DNA of 23,876 bases from WVWW01 sp041568335 (lineage in GTDB: Bacteria; Acidobacteriota; Polarisedimenticolia; Polarisedimenticolales; Polarisedimenticolaceae), in assembly GCA_041568335.1 (NCBI GenBank), contig JBFFZZ010000015.1, positions 1-23,876 of the forward strand, read 5' to 3'. Positions 1 to 7,333 of the stretch are shown here, piece after piece. Positions within the stretch are counted from its first letter, which is position 1. Every line of letters begins with the position of its first letter. The notes below the pieces were generated by a model. That model worked only from the letters and a program-made list of their open reading frames with translations, did no database searches and had not been told where the DNA came from. The position numbers were made by a program, and so were the translations under genes.

Positions 1-124
1 CCGTCACGGAGACCTGCTCGCTGTACCCGGATTCCAGCGCCGGGGAGCCCGGTTCCTCCGCGATCGCCGGTGCGATCGCGATCAGCGGCCAAAGAAAAAA
101 GAAGGAAACAGGGAAACGAATCAT
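1..124 (-). CDS. btuB: TonB-dependent receptor, N-terminal fragment (probable vitamin B12 receptor BtuB)
   Basis: Only the first 41 codons are inside the window; the gene runs off the left edge. The ATG at 124-122 is preceded by a GGAGG-type ribosome binding site at 129-134. The visible protein begins with a basic residue and a long hydrophobic run (about residues 3-22), ending near Ala-Ile-Ala-Glu, a typical signal peptide. It then reads YSEQVSVT, which resembles the start of the plug domain (TonB-box region) of TonB-dependent receptors. Receptor identity from 41 residues alone would be weak. The B12 assignment rests on the cobalamin riboswitch directly upstream in the same orientation, an arrangement well known for btuB-type transporters in Gram-negative bacteria. 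It could instead be another B12-regulated exported protein. Confidence 0.6.
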   Translation of the reverse strand, partial: MIRFPVSFFFLWPLIAIAPAIAEEPGSPALESGYSEQVSVT

Positions 125-130
125 GACGAC

Positions 131-156
131 CTCCGCGTTCCGCCCGAAAGCGCGAG
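131..156 (-). promoter_or_regulatory. Candidate ribosome-binding-site-sequestering hairpin (riboswitch expression platform)
   Basis: Downstream of the riboswitch core, CTCGCG (minus strand, 156-151) can pair with CGCGGAG (137-131) with one bulged G. That would bury the GGAG of the ribosome binding site of the receptor gene. No U-tract follows the riboswitch, so control of translation initiation is more likely than transcription termination. This is inferred from base complementarity only. Confidence 0.4.
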
Positions 157-173
157 TTCCGAATTCGGCTGCG

Positions 174-363
174 GGCCGGTATACGGGCTCGCGAATCGGG
201 CCAACGGCCCGCGGGCGGTCGCCTTCCCATGCAAAACGCACAGTGGCTGTCGTGACCGCCGTGACTTCGCTTACCGTTGCGGGGGCAGCGCCGGTCTTGC
301 ACCGGCTTCCCGTTGAACCCCTTCGGCCGGACGGCCTTCGGGGCACCTGCAGCGATACCGGCC
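174..363 (-). ncRNA. Cobalamin (adenosylcobalamin-type) riboswitch
   Basis: Read on the minus strand, the segment has the conserved cobalamin-riboswitch order. GCAGGTGCCCC is followed by AACGGGAAGCCGGTGCAAG, then CTGCCCCCGCAACGGTAAGC, then the B12-box GCCACTG (near 250), then TGGGAAGGCG, and finally GCGAGCCCGTATACC. The closing helix P1 is perfect over nine pairs: GGCCGGTAT at the 5' end (363-355) with ATACCGGCC at the 3' end (182-174). The element ends about 50 nt before the ATG of the TonB-receptor fragment. In this family, ligand binding represses B12 uptake genes. Any small open frames across this segment are not genes. Confidence 0.95.
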
Positions 364-365
364 GG

Positions 366-394
366 ATGCTATCGCCCGTCCGGCACGTCGTCAA
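366..394 (-). promoter_or_regulatory. Sigma-70-type promoter for the riboswitch/receptor transcript
   Basis: On the minus strand, TTGACG (394-389, five of six to the -35 consensus) is separated by exactly 17 nt from TAGCAT (371-366, four of six to the -10 consensus). The predicted start falls at about 359-360, within a few bases of the 5' strand of riboswitch helix P1, as expected for a leader that begins with the aptamer. Confidence 0.6.
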
Positions 395-415
395 GAAGGG
401 ATGACACGGCGTGGC

Positions 416-1735
416 CTACTTGCCGAGAAGCTCCAGTACGGCGAGCGTCATCGCGTGAACCCCCGCGGTAACCGACGAGCGTGGCTCGATCTTGAAGAAC
501 GGGGAGTGGTGTGACGGAATCGGCGGTCCGCCCTCCGCGGCCGCATCGAGATCGGCCTGCGGTGTGCCACCGACGGAGAAGTAACAGCCCGGCACGTCGT
601 CCTCCGTCTCCACGAAGTAGGCGAAGTCCTCGGCGCCCATCCCGTCGTAGGTCTTTTCGTAGAACGCGTCCGTGCCCAGCTCGCGGGTCAGCGCCTCGCG
701 GATTCGCCGGGCCAGATCGTCGTCGTTGACCGTGACCGGCGTGGACTCGCCGGTCGGCTGCACCACGGGGAGAAGCGGATCCGGCAGACCCGCCGCCGCC
801 CCGACGCCGCGGGCGATCCGCTCGATGCCTTCGAGAAGGTGTTGACGCGTTTGGGTGTCGTTTGACCGGACGGTGAGCTGTAACCGCGCCTCGTCCGGGA
901 TGATGTTGTGCTTGAGCCCTGCGTGGAACGAACCGACGGTGACGACACCGGGGCGTAGCGGGGAGATCTCGCGGCTGATCAGGCTCTGGAGCGCGACGAC
1001 GATCTGCGACGCGATGTAGATCGGATCCTTACCCTTGTGCGGGGAGGCCCCGTGGGCGCCGACACCGCGCACGATGATGTCGATGCTGTCCGAGGACGAG
1101 GCGATCGGGCCACTCGGAACCGAGAGCTTGCCGGCCGGCTCGCCGGCCGAGACGTGGAACGCGAGGGCGTAATCGGGGACGCCGAACCGCTCGTAGAGGC
1201 CGTCCTCGAGCATCGCCTTGGCTCCGCCGATCCGCTCCTCGGCCGGCTGGCCGATGAACATCACCGTCCCGGACCAGCGGTCGCGGCGCTCCGCCAGCTG
1301 CTTCGCGGTACCGGCGAGGGCCGTGATGTGGACATCGTGGCCGCACGCGTGCATCACGGGCACCTCGCGCCCGGTCCGGTCGACCTGCGTTGCGACCGAG
1401 GCGTAGGGCAGGCCGCTGTCTTCCTTCACGGGGAGCCCGTCCATGTCCGCGCGCACCAGCACGAGCGGTCCATCACCGTTGCGCAGCATGCCGACCAGCC
1501 CCGTACCGCCCACACCCTCCGTGACCTCGACCCCGCCGCTCCGAAGCTCCTCCGCGAGCCGCGCGGCCGTCCTCGTCTCGAGAAACGAGAGCTCGGGGTT
1601 GCGATGGAAGTGCTCGAACAGGGCGCCCAGCCGCTCCGCGTAATCGCGTTCGATCGCGGCCGACAGCTCGTCCGCGACCGCGACCGGCGCCAACAACGCC
1701 CAAAGGACGGCTACCGATACCCGCCAGAAGGTCAT
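416..1735 (-). CDS. Exported M20D-family amidohydrolase (hippurate/N-acyl-amino-acid hydrolase-like)
   Basis: This 439-residue protein begins with a signal peptide (about residues 1-21, cleavage after Ala-Val-Ala). Family M20D marks are clear: RADMDG at 95-100, the metal-binding HACGHDVH at 129-136, GQPAEE at 162-167 (general base and metal ligand), and a C-terminal GAEDFAYF with HHSPFF. Relatives hydrolyse N-acyl amino acids, hippurate or indole-acetyl amino acids with two divalent metals. The signal peptide puts this one in the periplasm or outside the cell. The start at ATG 1735 was chosen over an in-frame ATG at 1783 because it is preceded by GAGGAG at good spacing and begins the signal peptide directly. 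It is divergent from the OmpA-domain gene. The substrate is not predictable. Confidence 0.9.
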   Translation of the reverse strand: MTFWRVSVAVLWALLAPVAVADELSAAIERDYAERLGALFEHFHRNPELSFLETRTAARLAEELRSGGVEVTEGVGGTGLVGMLRNGDGPLVLVRADMDGLPVKEDSGLPYASVATQVDRTGREVPVMHACGHDVHITALAGTAKQLAERRDRWSGTVMFIGQPAEERIGGAKAMLEDGLYERFGVPDYALAFHVSAGEPAGKLSVPSGPIASSSDSIDIIVRGVGAHGASPHKGKDPIYIASQIVVALQSLISREISPLRPGVVTVGSFHAGLKHNIIPDEARLQLTVRSNDTQTRQHLLEGIERIARGVGAAAGLPDPLLPVVQPTGESTPVTVNDDDLARRIREALTRELGTDAFYEKTYDGMGAEDFAYFVETEDDVPGCYFSVGGTPQADLDAAAEGGPPIPSHHSPFFKIEPRSSVTAGVHAMTLAVLELLGK

Positions 1736-1753
1736 CTTCGTTCTCCTCGACAG

Positions 1754-1774
1754 GGGCCGTAACGCGGCCCTTTT
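1754..1774 (+). terminator. Terminator-like hairpin in a divergent intergenic region
   Basis: GGGCCG (1754-1759), a five-base loop, CGGCCC (1765-1770) and TTTT (1771-1774) form a perfect six-pair GC stem followed by a short U-tract on the plus strand. It lies between the amidohydrolase start (minus) and the OmpA-domain gene (plus). It could insulate the plus-strand gene from read-through, or act as a leader element if the promoter lies upstream. The U-tract is short. Confidence 0.4.
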
Positions 1775-1837
1775 CTCCGGCAAACTGGTCCGCGACGGGT
1801 GCGGGCCCTATGTTCGCCGAGATTGGAGGAAATTGGA

Positions 1838-3502
1838 ATGGCCTGCAAAAAACCAGCCCTCATCTTCCTGCTCTGCGTTGCGGCCTCCGTGGCCGCGCCC
1901 GCGGCCGAGCCGATCGAGCTTCAGTCCATCGCGTTCCCCGAAAAACGCGCGATCGATCTGCCGATCGTGAACCGGCCCGCCGCTCCCGCCGCGCGGCTGG
2001 AGGCGGAGGTCATCCACCGCCAGGGCCAGGCGAAGATCGAGATCAGCTTTACGAAGATGAAGCCGGCGATCCTCTTCGGAGGGGACGTGACCTGCTACGT
2101 CGTCTGGGCCATCACCCGTGACGGCAACGCCGAGAACCTCGGCGAGCTTCTCACCCCGAAATCGAGCGGCCGGTTGACGTTCTACAGCGGCCAGAAGAAC
2201 TTCGCGCTGGTCGTCACCGCGGAGGCCTACAACCTCGTGGCCGAACCGTCCGAGCTGCTGATGTTCCGCAATGTCGCGCCGGCCGGTCATTCCGGCATCG
2301 TTTCCACGTTCGCGTTCGATGGGTTCGTCGAAGCCCCCGAGCACCACATGGACGGGATCTCCCACCTGAAGTGGGACTCCGATGTGCCGTTGGAGCTGCT
2401 TCAGGCGCGCAAGGCATTCGACCTCGCGGTCGAGATCGGGGCCGAAACACACGCCGCCCAGATCTACGCCGAGGCCGCGGAGGCGCTGAGCCACGCCAAC
2501 GCGATCGCCCGCCAGACCAGCCGTGGCCGTGAGCTCCTCGATGCCTCCAGGCGCGCCGTTGCGCTGAGCAACGAGGCGCTGAACATCTCCCATCATCGGA
2601 TCGAGGCGCTCCGCGTGGCGGAAGAGCTCGCGCGTCGCCGTGAAGAGACTGCGGCACTCGAGCGTCGGGCGGCTGAGGCCGAAAAGGCCGTCGCCGAGGC
2701 GCAACGGTTGACGGAGCAGGCGCGTGAGGACGCGCGGCTCGCGCGCACCGAGCGCGAACGGACCGCCACGGAGACCGCGGCTCTCCGGACGGAGAAGGCC
2801 TCCCTCGAAACGGCCATGGTGCACATGAGGCAAGAGAAGAACCAGCTCCAGCTCGAATCGGCGCAGTTGCTTCGCGACAAGTCGGCGATCGAGGGCGAGG
2901 CGGCACTCCTGCGCCAGGAGAAGGCCTCGCTCGAGGCCCAATCCCGACAACTCCAGTCCGACAAGGCCCGGCTCGAGGAGGAATCGGCGGAGCTGCGCCG
3001 GAGCAAGGAAGCGCTCGAGGTCGAGAAGACGGAACAGCAACGCCTGGCCGAAAGGCTGCGGGCGGAGAAGGACGCGCTCGAGGGGCGGTTGTCGTCCGCC
3101 CTGTCCCACGTTGCGGAAACGAAGGACTCCGCCCGGGGCTACGTCGTCAATCTGCCCGATATCCTCTTCGATGTCGACGAGGCAACGCTCAAGCACGACG
3201 CACAGCTGACGCTCGCGAAGCTGGCGGGCATCCTTTTGATCCTCCCCGAGCAGCATGTGCTGATCGAGGGCCACACCGATTCGACCGGCAGCGCCGACCA
3301 CAACCTCACGTTGTCGCAGCAGCGGGCCAACGCGGTCCTCACCCTCCTCGCCTCGCAGGGACTCGACCGGACGCGTCTCGAAGCGATCGGGTTCGGCATG
3401 GATCGGCCGTTGGCGGACAACGCGACGAGCGAGGGCCGGCGCCGCAACCGCCGCGTCGAGCTCGTCATCAGCGGTTCGGCTCAGGGAGTCGCGTCGAAGT
3501 AG
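1838..3502 (+). CDS. OmpA-domain envelope protein with a long coiled coil
   Basis: This 554-residue protein has a signal peptide (about 1-22). Next comes a beta-rich domain of unknown type (about 25-175) and an alanine-rich helical stretch resembling DUF4398 (about 185-255). An extended charged coiled coil follows (about 255-425), then a C-terminal OmpA/MotB peptidoglycan-binding domain (about 436-545). The last has GHTDSTGS near 478-485 and GRRRNRRVEL near its end, which include the Asp and Arg that hold diaminopimelate in known members. The start at ATG 1838 has GGAGGAAATT just upstream and opens the signal peptide. The signal sequence has a Cys at 12, but I see no convincing lipobox. The protein probably anchors to peptidoglycan from the periplasm and spans some distance through the coiled coil. 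Partners are unknown. It converges on the LpxR-like gene with a 9-base gap. Confidence 0.85.
   Translation: MACKKPALIFLLCVAASVAAPAAEPIELQSIAFPEKRAIDLPIVNRPAAPAARLEAEVIHRQGQAKIEISFTKMKPAILFGGDVTCYVVWAITRDGNAENLGELLTPKSSGRLTFYSGQKNFALVVTAEAYNLVAEPSELLMFRNVAPAGHSGIVSTFAFDGFVEAPEHHMDGISHLKWDSDVPLELLQARKAFDLAVEIGAETHAAQIYAEAAEALSHANAIARQTSRGRELLDASRRAVALSNEALNISHHRIEALRVAEELARRREETAALERRAAEAEKAVAEAQRLTEQAREDARLARTERERTATETAALRTEKASLETAMVHMRQEKNQLQLESAQLLRDKSAIEGEAALLRQEKASLEAQSRQLQSDKARLEEESAELRRSKEALEVEKTEQQRLAERLRAEKDALEGRLSSALSHVAETKDSARGYVVNLPDILFDVDEATLKHDAQLTLAKLAGILLILPEQHVLIEGHTDSTGSADHNLTLSQQRANAVLTLLASQGLDRTRLEAIGFGMDRPLADNATSEGRRRNRRVELVISGSAQGVASK
2783..3091 (+). repeat. Tandem 14-residue (42-base) repeats encoding the coiled coil
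   Basis: Inside the OmpA-domain gene, units of the form L-R-x-E/D-K-x-x-L-E-x5 begin at 2783, 2825, 2867, 2909, 2951 and 2993, exactly 42 bases apart. A further unit begins at 3056, after a 63-base (21-residue) spacing. Fourteen residues is two heptads, so the repeat keeps coiled-coil phase throughout. Units are diverged at the DNA level rather than identical. Confidence 0.8.
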
Positions 3503-3511
3503 CGAGGATCC

Positions 3512-4279
3512 CTAGTGCTTGTTCTTGAGCTGCGCGCCCCACCGCGCGCGCGCGCTCACGTGCCAGTGATTGTCGCCCGTACCGAAGTAGTTCGACGTCC
3601 AGATGAGGCGGATCCAGCGCTTGTATCCGGCGCCGATCGCGACCGTCGGTTTGCTCTCCTCGAGCCAGGGCTCCAGCGGCGCATAGTTCGTCTCGCTGAA
3701 GCGCGCGCCACCCTCGGTGTACAGCTCGAAGCCCTGACCCAGGTCCCAGGTCACACCGAGGGCGAGCTTCGCGTGCCGCTTGAACCCCGCGGATTCCAGC
3801 TCCAACAGGGGCGCGATGGTGGCCACCTCGGTCGTCTTCATCGTCCGCTTCACATCGACTCGGAAGAACACGTGGCTCTGCACCTCCGTGGCGTAGACCA
3901 GGTGAAGCTCTTCCTGCCGCAGGATCTCGTGGACGAAGTTCTGCAGCCGCTCGCCGTAAAGACCGCGGCCGACCCGTGCCACGCCCAGCTCCGCACGCAG
4001 GTCCCATTTCGAGTCCGGAGCCAGCAGCTCCCGGGCGGCCGTGAGGTAGGTCTCGTCGAACCGGAGACCGCGGCCACGGTCGGTGAAGAGATACTCGTCC
4101 AGCCGGAAGGTCCACCCGTCGACGCTCGCGGAGAGACCGAGCGTGGCGGTGTAGAGATCGTCCTCGATCGGGGAGGCCGAGAACAGGTCGTTGATATGCC
4201 GGAACTCGAGCTCCGCCGCACCGGCCGGGATCGCCAGCCCCAGGAAAAGGATGGCTGCGTTCAGCCATTTCGACGCCAT
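3512..4279 (-). CDS. LpxR-like (DUF2219) outer-membrane beta-barrel protein, possible lipid A deacylase
   Basis: This 255-residue protein has a signal peptide (about 1-22) followed by alternating amphipathic strands with many aromatic residues, as in a small outer-membrane barrel. The mature start carries Asn30-Asp31 and then DDLYTATLGLS, matching the N-D and D-x-x-YTNG-x-x-x-S pattern of LpxR. Further on, Q113-x-x-x-H117 with Glu at H+6 (E123) fits the catalytic His-Glu pair of LpxR. LpxR removes the 3'-acyloxyacyl chain of lipid A in the outer leaflet. The protein is shorter than usual for LpxR (about 300 residues) and lacks the NG of YTNG, so activity is uncertain. ATG 4279 was chosen for its signal peptide and upstream GGGAGG; an in-frame ATG at 4369 is less likely. 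Confidence 0.55.
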   Translation of the reverse strand: MASKWLNAAILFLGLAIPAGAAELEFRHINDLFSASPIEDDLYTATLGLSASVDGWTFRLDEYLFTDRGRGLRFDETYLTAARELLAPDSKWDLRAELGVARVGRGLYGERLQNFVHEILRQEELHLVYATEVQSHVFFRVDVKRTMKTTEVATIAPLLELESAGFKRHAKLALGVTWDLGQGFELYTEGGARFSETNYAPLEPWLEESKPTVAIGAGYKRWIRLIWTSNYFGTGDNHWHVSARARWGAQLKNKH

Positions 4280-4421
4280 GTCCCGTTGCCTCCCGTTCAC
4301 GCAGCCTAACAAAGCGGAGAATCCGTCTGTCGAAAAGGTAGGAACGAACGGAGCCGTTTGCCGCTCCAAAATAGCTGCTTTCTCACGGGTTTTTACCCCA
4401 AATACCGGGAATAGGGTCGGT

Positions 4422-5126
4422 TCAGCGCTCGCGGCGGAGCAGCATCGTCGTCGGATCCAGGGCCAGCTTGAGGTCCGGCACGTCGGGGTTGTCGTGGTCC
4501 TTGAGCAGCGAGATATGGACCGCCTTGGTGTCGTGGGCCATCTGCAGGATCACGTCGATCCTGTCGGCCAGACCGGCGACCGGCGCGGGGAGCCCGTTCT
4601 CGTCCGTCTCGTCGTCGCGGTGGGTCACCGCGGTCATCCAGAGCTCGGCGTCCAGCTCCTCGGCGATCGCGCGAAGCTCGTCGATCTCGGCCACCGTGGT
4701 GTCGGCGAACGGAAAGCCGTCGAGCATGATCGCGACCGGGTGGAAATCGCCGTGATCGCGATTCATGTAGATCGCATCGCGCAGCTTGGCGATCGAGAAC
4801 GTTCCGTCGAGGTAGCTGTGGATCCGGCGGTTGCGCTCGAGCTCCAACCGGACACGCCAGACGTCTTCCAGCTCACGCTCGTGCGCCAGGTCGCTGAAGA
4901 TCTCGTCGTAGAAGGAACGCACGCGTTCGCTCGGTTCCTCCAGCGAGACGTGGAGCACCTTTCGGCCCCGCATCAAATCGTCGAGCGCGACCCCGACGAG
5001 GAATGCGGTCTTGCCCACGCCGTGTCGCGCGACGACGGCGGCGATGTTGCCGGCGCCCAGTCCGCCGTGGATGGAGGCCTCGAGCAACCGGACGGGTGAA
5101 CGTTCGTTGACTTCCTTGCGACGCAT
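4422..5126 (-). CDS. RecA/DnaB-like P-loop ATPase of unknown role, coupled to EF-G
   Basis: This 234-residue soluble protein has a Walker A motif ARHGVGKT at 33-40 and a hydrophobic strand ending in Asp (VAIMLD, 131-136) as Walker B. It has the look of the RecA/KaiC/DnaB fold: a glycine-rich N-terminus, a VLHVSLEE strand near 57-64 that would supply the catalytic Glu, and a late VHISLLKDHD strand. It lacks the zinc finger or extra domains of RadA and the N-domain of DnaB, so it is essentially one ATPase core. Its ATG overlaps the TGA of the EF-G gene (ATGA, 5124-5128), implying translational coupling. I do not recognise a named family. A regulatory or translation-linked role is only a guess from the overlap. 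Confidence 0.75.
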   Translation of the reverse strand: MRRKEVNERSPVRLLEASIHGGLGAGNIAAVVARHGVGKTAFLVGVALDDLMRGRKVLHVSLEEPSERVRSFYDEIFSDLAHERELEDVWRVRLELERNRRIHSYLDGTFSIAKLRDAIYMNRDHGDFHPVAIMLDGFPFADTTVAEIDELRAIAEELDAELWMTAVTHRDDETDENGLPAPVAGLADRIDVILQMAHDTKAVHISLLKDHDNPDVPDLKLALDPTTMLLRRER

Positions 5127-7213
5127 CAGTTCCCTCGGGAATCGGTTTCGGTGCGGAATTTCTTGATCAGTTCCTCGGAGATCTCGGCCGGTACGGGAGC
5201 GTACTTGGCGAATTCCATCGTGTACTCCGCCTTGCCCTGTGTCGACGACCGCAGATCGGTCGAGTAGCCGAACATCATCGACAGCGGCACATCCGCTTCC
5301 ACGCGGACGAAGCCTTCGGACTCGGTGGTCCCGACGATCACGCCGCGGCGCTGCATGACCGAGCGCACGAAAGCACCCTGGAACTCACCCGGCCCCTCGA
5401 CCGCGACGCGCATGATCGGCTCGAGGATCTGGGGTCTCGACTTGTTGTAGACCTCGTTGAACGCCCCCCGGGCTGCGGCCTGGAACGCCATGTCCGAGGA
5501 ATCGACCGCGTGGGCCGCGCCGTCGTTGATGCAGACACGTAGGCCGGTGACCGGGAAGCCGATCAGCTTGCCCTTGTCCATTGCCGTGCGGAAGCCCTTC
5601 TCGACGGCGGGGATGTACTCCGTCGGGATCACGCCGCCGCGGATCTCGTTGACGAAGTCGAAGTCGCCCGCGTCGAACGGCTCGACATAGCCCGCCACGC
5701 GGCCGTATTGCCCGGAGCCGCCGGTTTGCTTCTTGTGCGTGTAGTCGAACTCGGCCCGCCGGCTGATCGCTTCGCGGTAGGCGACCTGGGGTTGGCCCGT
5801 TTCGACCTCCGCGTTGTACTCGCGCTTCATGCGCTCGATGTAGACATCGAGGTGCAGCTCGCCCATACCGGAGATGATCGTCTCCGCCGATTCCTCGTCG
5901 ACGCGGGTCCGGAACGTGGGATCTTCCTTGACAAAGCGCGCCAGCGCTTTGGCCACGTTGCCCTCGGTCTTGCGGTCCTTGGACTTGATCGCGATGTGGA
6001 TCACCGGCTCGGGGACGTGGATCGAGCTCATCGCCACCGCCCGGCGGTTCGCGGTAAACGTGTCGCCGGTCGCGCAGTCGATCCCGAACAGAGCGACAAT
6101 GTCTCCCGCAGCGGCACTCTCGATGTCTTCCATCTCGTCCGCGTGCATGCGAACCAACCGGCCGACCCGGATGTCGCGGCTCATGCGGCTGTTGAAGATG
6201 GTGTCGCCCTTCTTGAGGGTTCCCTGGTAGATGCGTACGTAGGTCAACTGCCCGAACCGGCCCTCGTCGAGCTTGAACGCGAGCGCGATCAGTGGTTGCT
6301 TTGGATCGACCTCGACCTTGAACTCTCGCTCGTTGTCGTCGAGGTCGAGCGCGACGTTCTCGATCTCCGTCGGGTCAGGCAGGTAGCGAATGACCGCATC
6401 CAGCAAGGGCTGAACCCCCTTGTTCTTGTAGGCCGATCCCACAAACACCGGCGTGAGGCCCAGATCGAGCACGCCCCGCCGGACGCCCGCGTGGATCTGC
6501 TCGGAGGTCACGTTGTCCTCGAGCGCCGCCTCGAGCAGCTCGTCGTTGAACATCGAGGCGGCCTCGATGATCTCGTTGCGTTTCTCCTCGGCGGCGTCGA
6601 GCATGTGCTCGGGGATCGCGTCTTCGCGGACGGTCTCGCCGTTGTCGCCTTCGAAATAGAGGGCGCGCATCTCGACGAGGTCGACGACACCGATATGGTC
6701 GGCTTCAAGCCCGATCGGGAGCTGCATCAGGACCGCGTTGAGCTTGAGCTTCTCTTTGAGCTCCTCCACGACACGGTAGGGGTTGGCGCCCGAGCGATCG
6801 GCCTTGTTGATAAAGGCCAGACGCGGGACCTTGTAGCGGCGCATCTGGCGATCCACGGTGAGCGACTGGGATTGCACGCCCGCCACGGCGCAGAGCACCA
6901 TCACCGCGCCGTCGAGCACCCGCAGCGAGCGTTCGACCTCGATCGTGAAATCGACGTGGCCGGGGGTATCGATGATGTTGATGTGGTGGCCGTCCCACTG
7001 GCAGTAGGTGGCGGCGGAGGCGATCGTGATCCCGCGCTCGCGCTCGAGCTCCATCGAGTCCATCGTCGCGCCGATGCCGTCTTTCCCCTTGACGTCGTGG
7101 ATCTTGCGGATCCGATCGGTGTAAAAGAGGATGCGCTCGGTCAGTGTGGTCTTGCCGGAATCGATGTGCGCGCTAATACCGATATTGCGCACCTTGGACA
7201 GGTCGGAAAACAT
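5126..7213 (-). CDS. fusA: Elongation factor G, spdEFG1 / mitochondrial EF-G1 type
   Basis: This full-length 695-residue translational GTPase moves tRNA and mRNA through the ribosome. G1 AHIDSGKT is at 15-22, the G2-region RERGIT at 58-63, G3 DTPGH at 82-86 and G4 NKAD at 136-139, followed by the usual EF-G domains II-V. Several diagnostic positions follow the spirochaete/planctomycete/deltaproteobacterial spdEFG1 and mitochondrial EF-G1 lineage rather than canonical EF-G. Examples are DSGKTTLTERI instead of DAGKTTTTERI, the VKGKDGIGA insertion at 41-49, and MDSMELERERGIT instead of MDWMEQEQERGIT. It is not in a str operon: no ribosomal protein or tuf gene is adjacent. A TAGAAT sequence (minus strand, 7285-7280) could be a -10 box about 65 bases upstream of the start. 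The downstream ATPase gene overlaps its stop. Confidence 0.97.
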   Translation of the reverse strand: MFSDLSKVRNIGISAHIDSGKTTLTERILFYTDRIRKIHDVKGKDGIGATMDSMELERERGITIASAATYCQWDGHHINIIDTPGHVDFTIEVERSLRVLDGAVMVLCAVAGVQSQSLTVDRQMRRYKVPRLAFINKADRSGANPYRVVEELKEKLKLNAVLMQLPIGLEADHIGVVDLVEMRALYFEGDNGETVREDAIPEHMLDAAEEKRNEIIEAASMFNDELLEAALEDNVTSEQIHAGVRRGVLDLGLTPVFVGSAYKNKGVQPLLDAVIRYLPDPTEIENVALDLDDNEREFKVEVDPKQPLIALAFKLDEGRFGQLTYVRIYQGTLKKGDTIFNSRMSRDIRVGRLVRMHADEMEDIESAAAGDIVALFGIDCATGDTFTANRRAVAMSSIHVPEPVIHIAIKSKDRKTEGNVAKALARFVKEDPTFRTRVDEESAETIISGMGELHLDVYIERMKREYNAEVETGQPQVAYREAISRRAEFDYTHKKQTGGSGQYGRVAGYVEPFDAGDFDFVNEIRGGVIPTEYIPAVEKGFRTAMDKGKLIGFPVTGLRVCINDGAAHAVDSSDMAFQAAARGAFNEVYNKSRPQILEPIMRVAVEGPGEFQGAFVRSVMQRRGVIVGTTESEGFVRVEADVPLSMMFGYSTDLRSSTQGKAEYTMEFAKYAPVPAEISEELIKKFRTETDSRGN

Positions 7214-7333
7214 GGCGGTGGTCTCTTATTTTCGTCGCACTCTTGAAAGGGTGAAAAAGCCGGCCGAGTGCGGAACGAAATTCTAGCAAAGGGGGCCGGA
7301 TCCATCGACCGTGCCCCGACCGGTCCCCGGGGG

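Noticed and set aside
123..471. Small plus-strand open frames near the left edge
   Set aside because: They cross the cobalamin riboswitch, whose conserved bases explain the sequence on the opposite strand.
1808..3301. Minus-strand frame of nearly 500 codons opposite the OmpA-domain gene
   Set aside because: It mirrors the repetitive coiled-coil codons, giving Leu/Arg-rich repeats. There is no start context and no domain.
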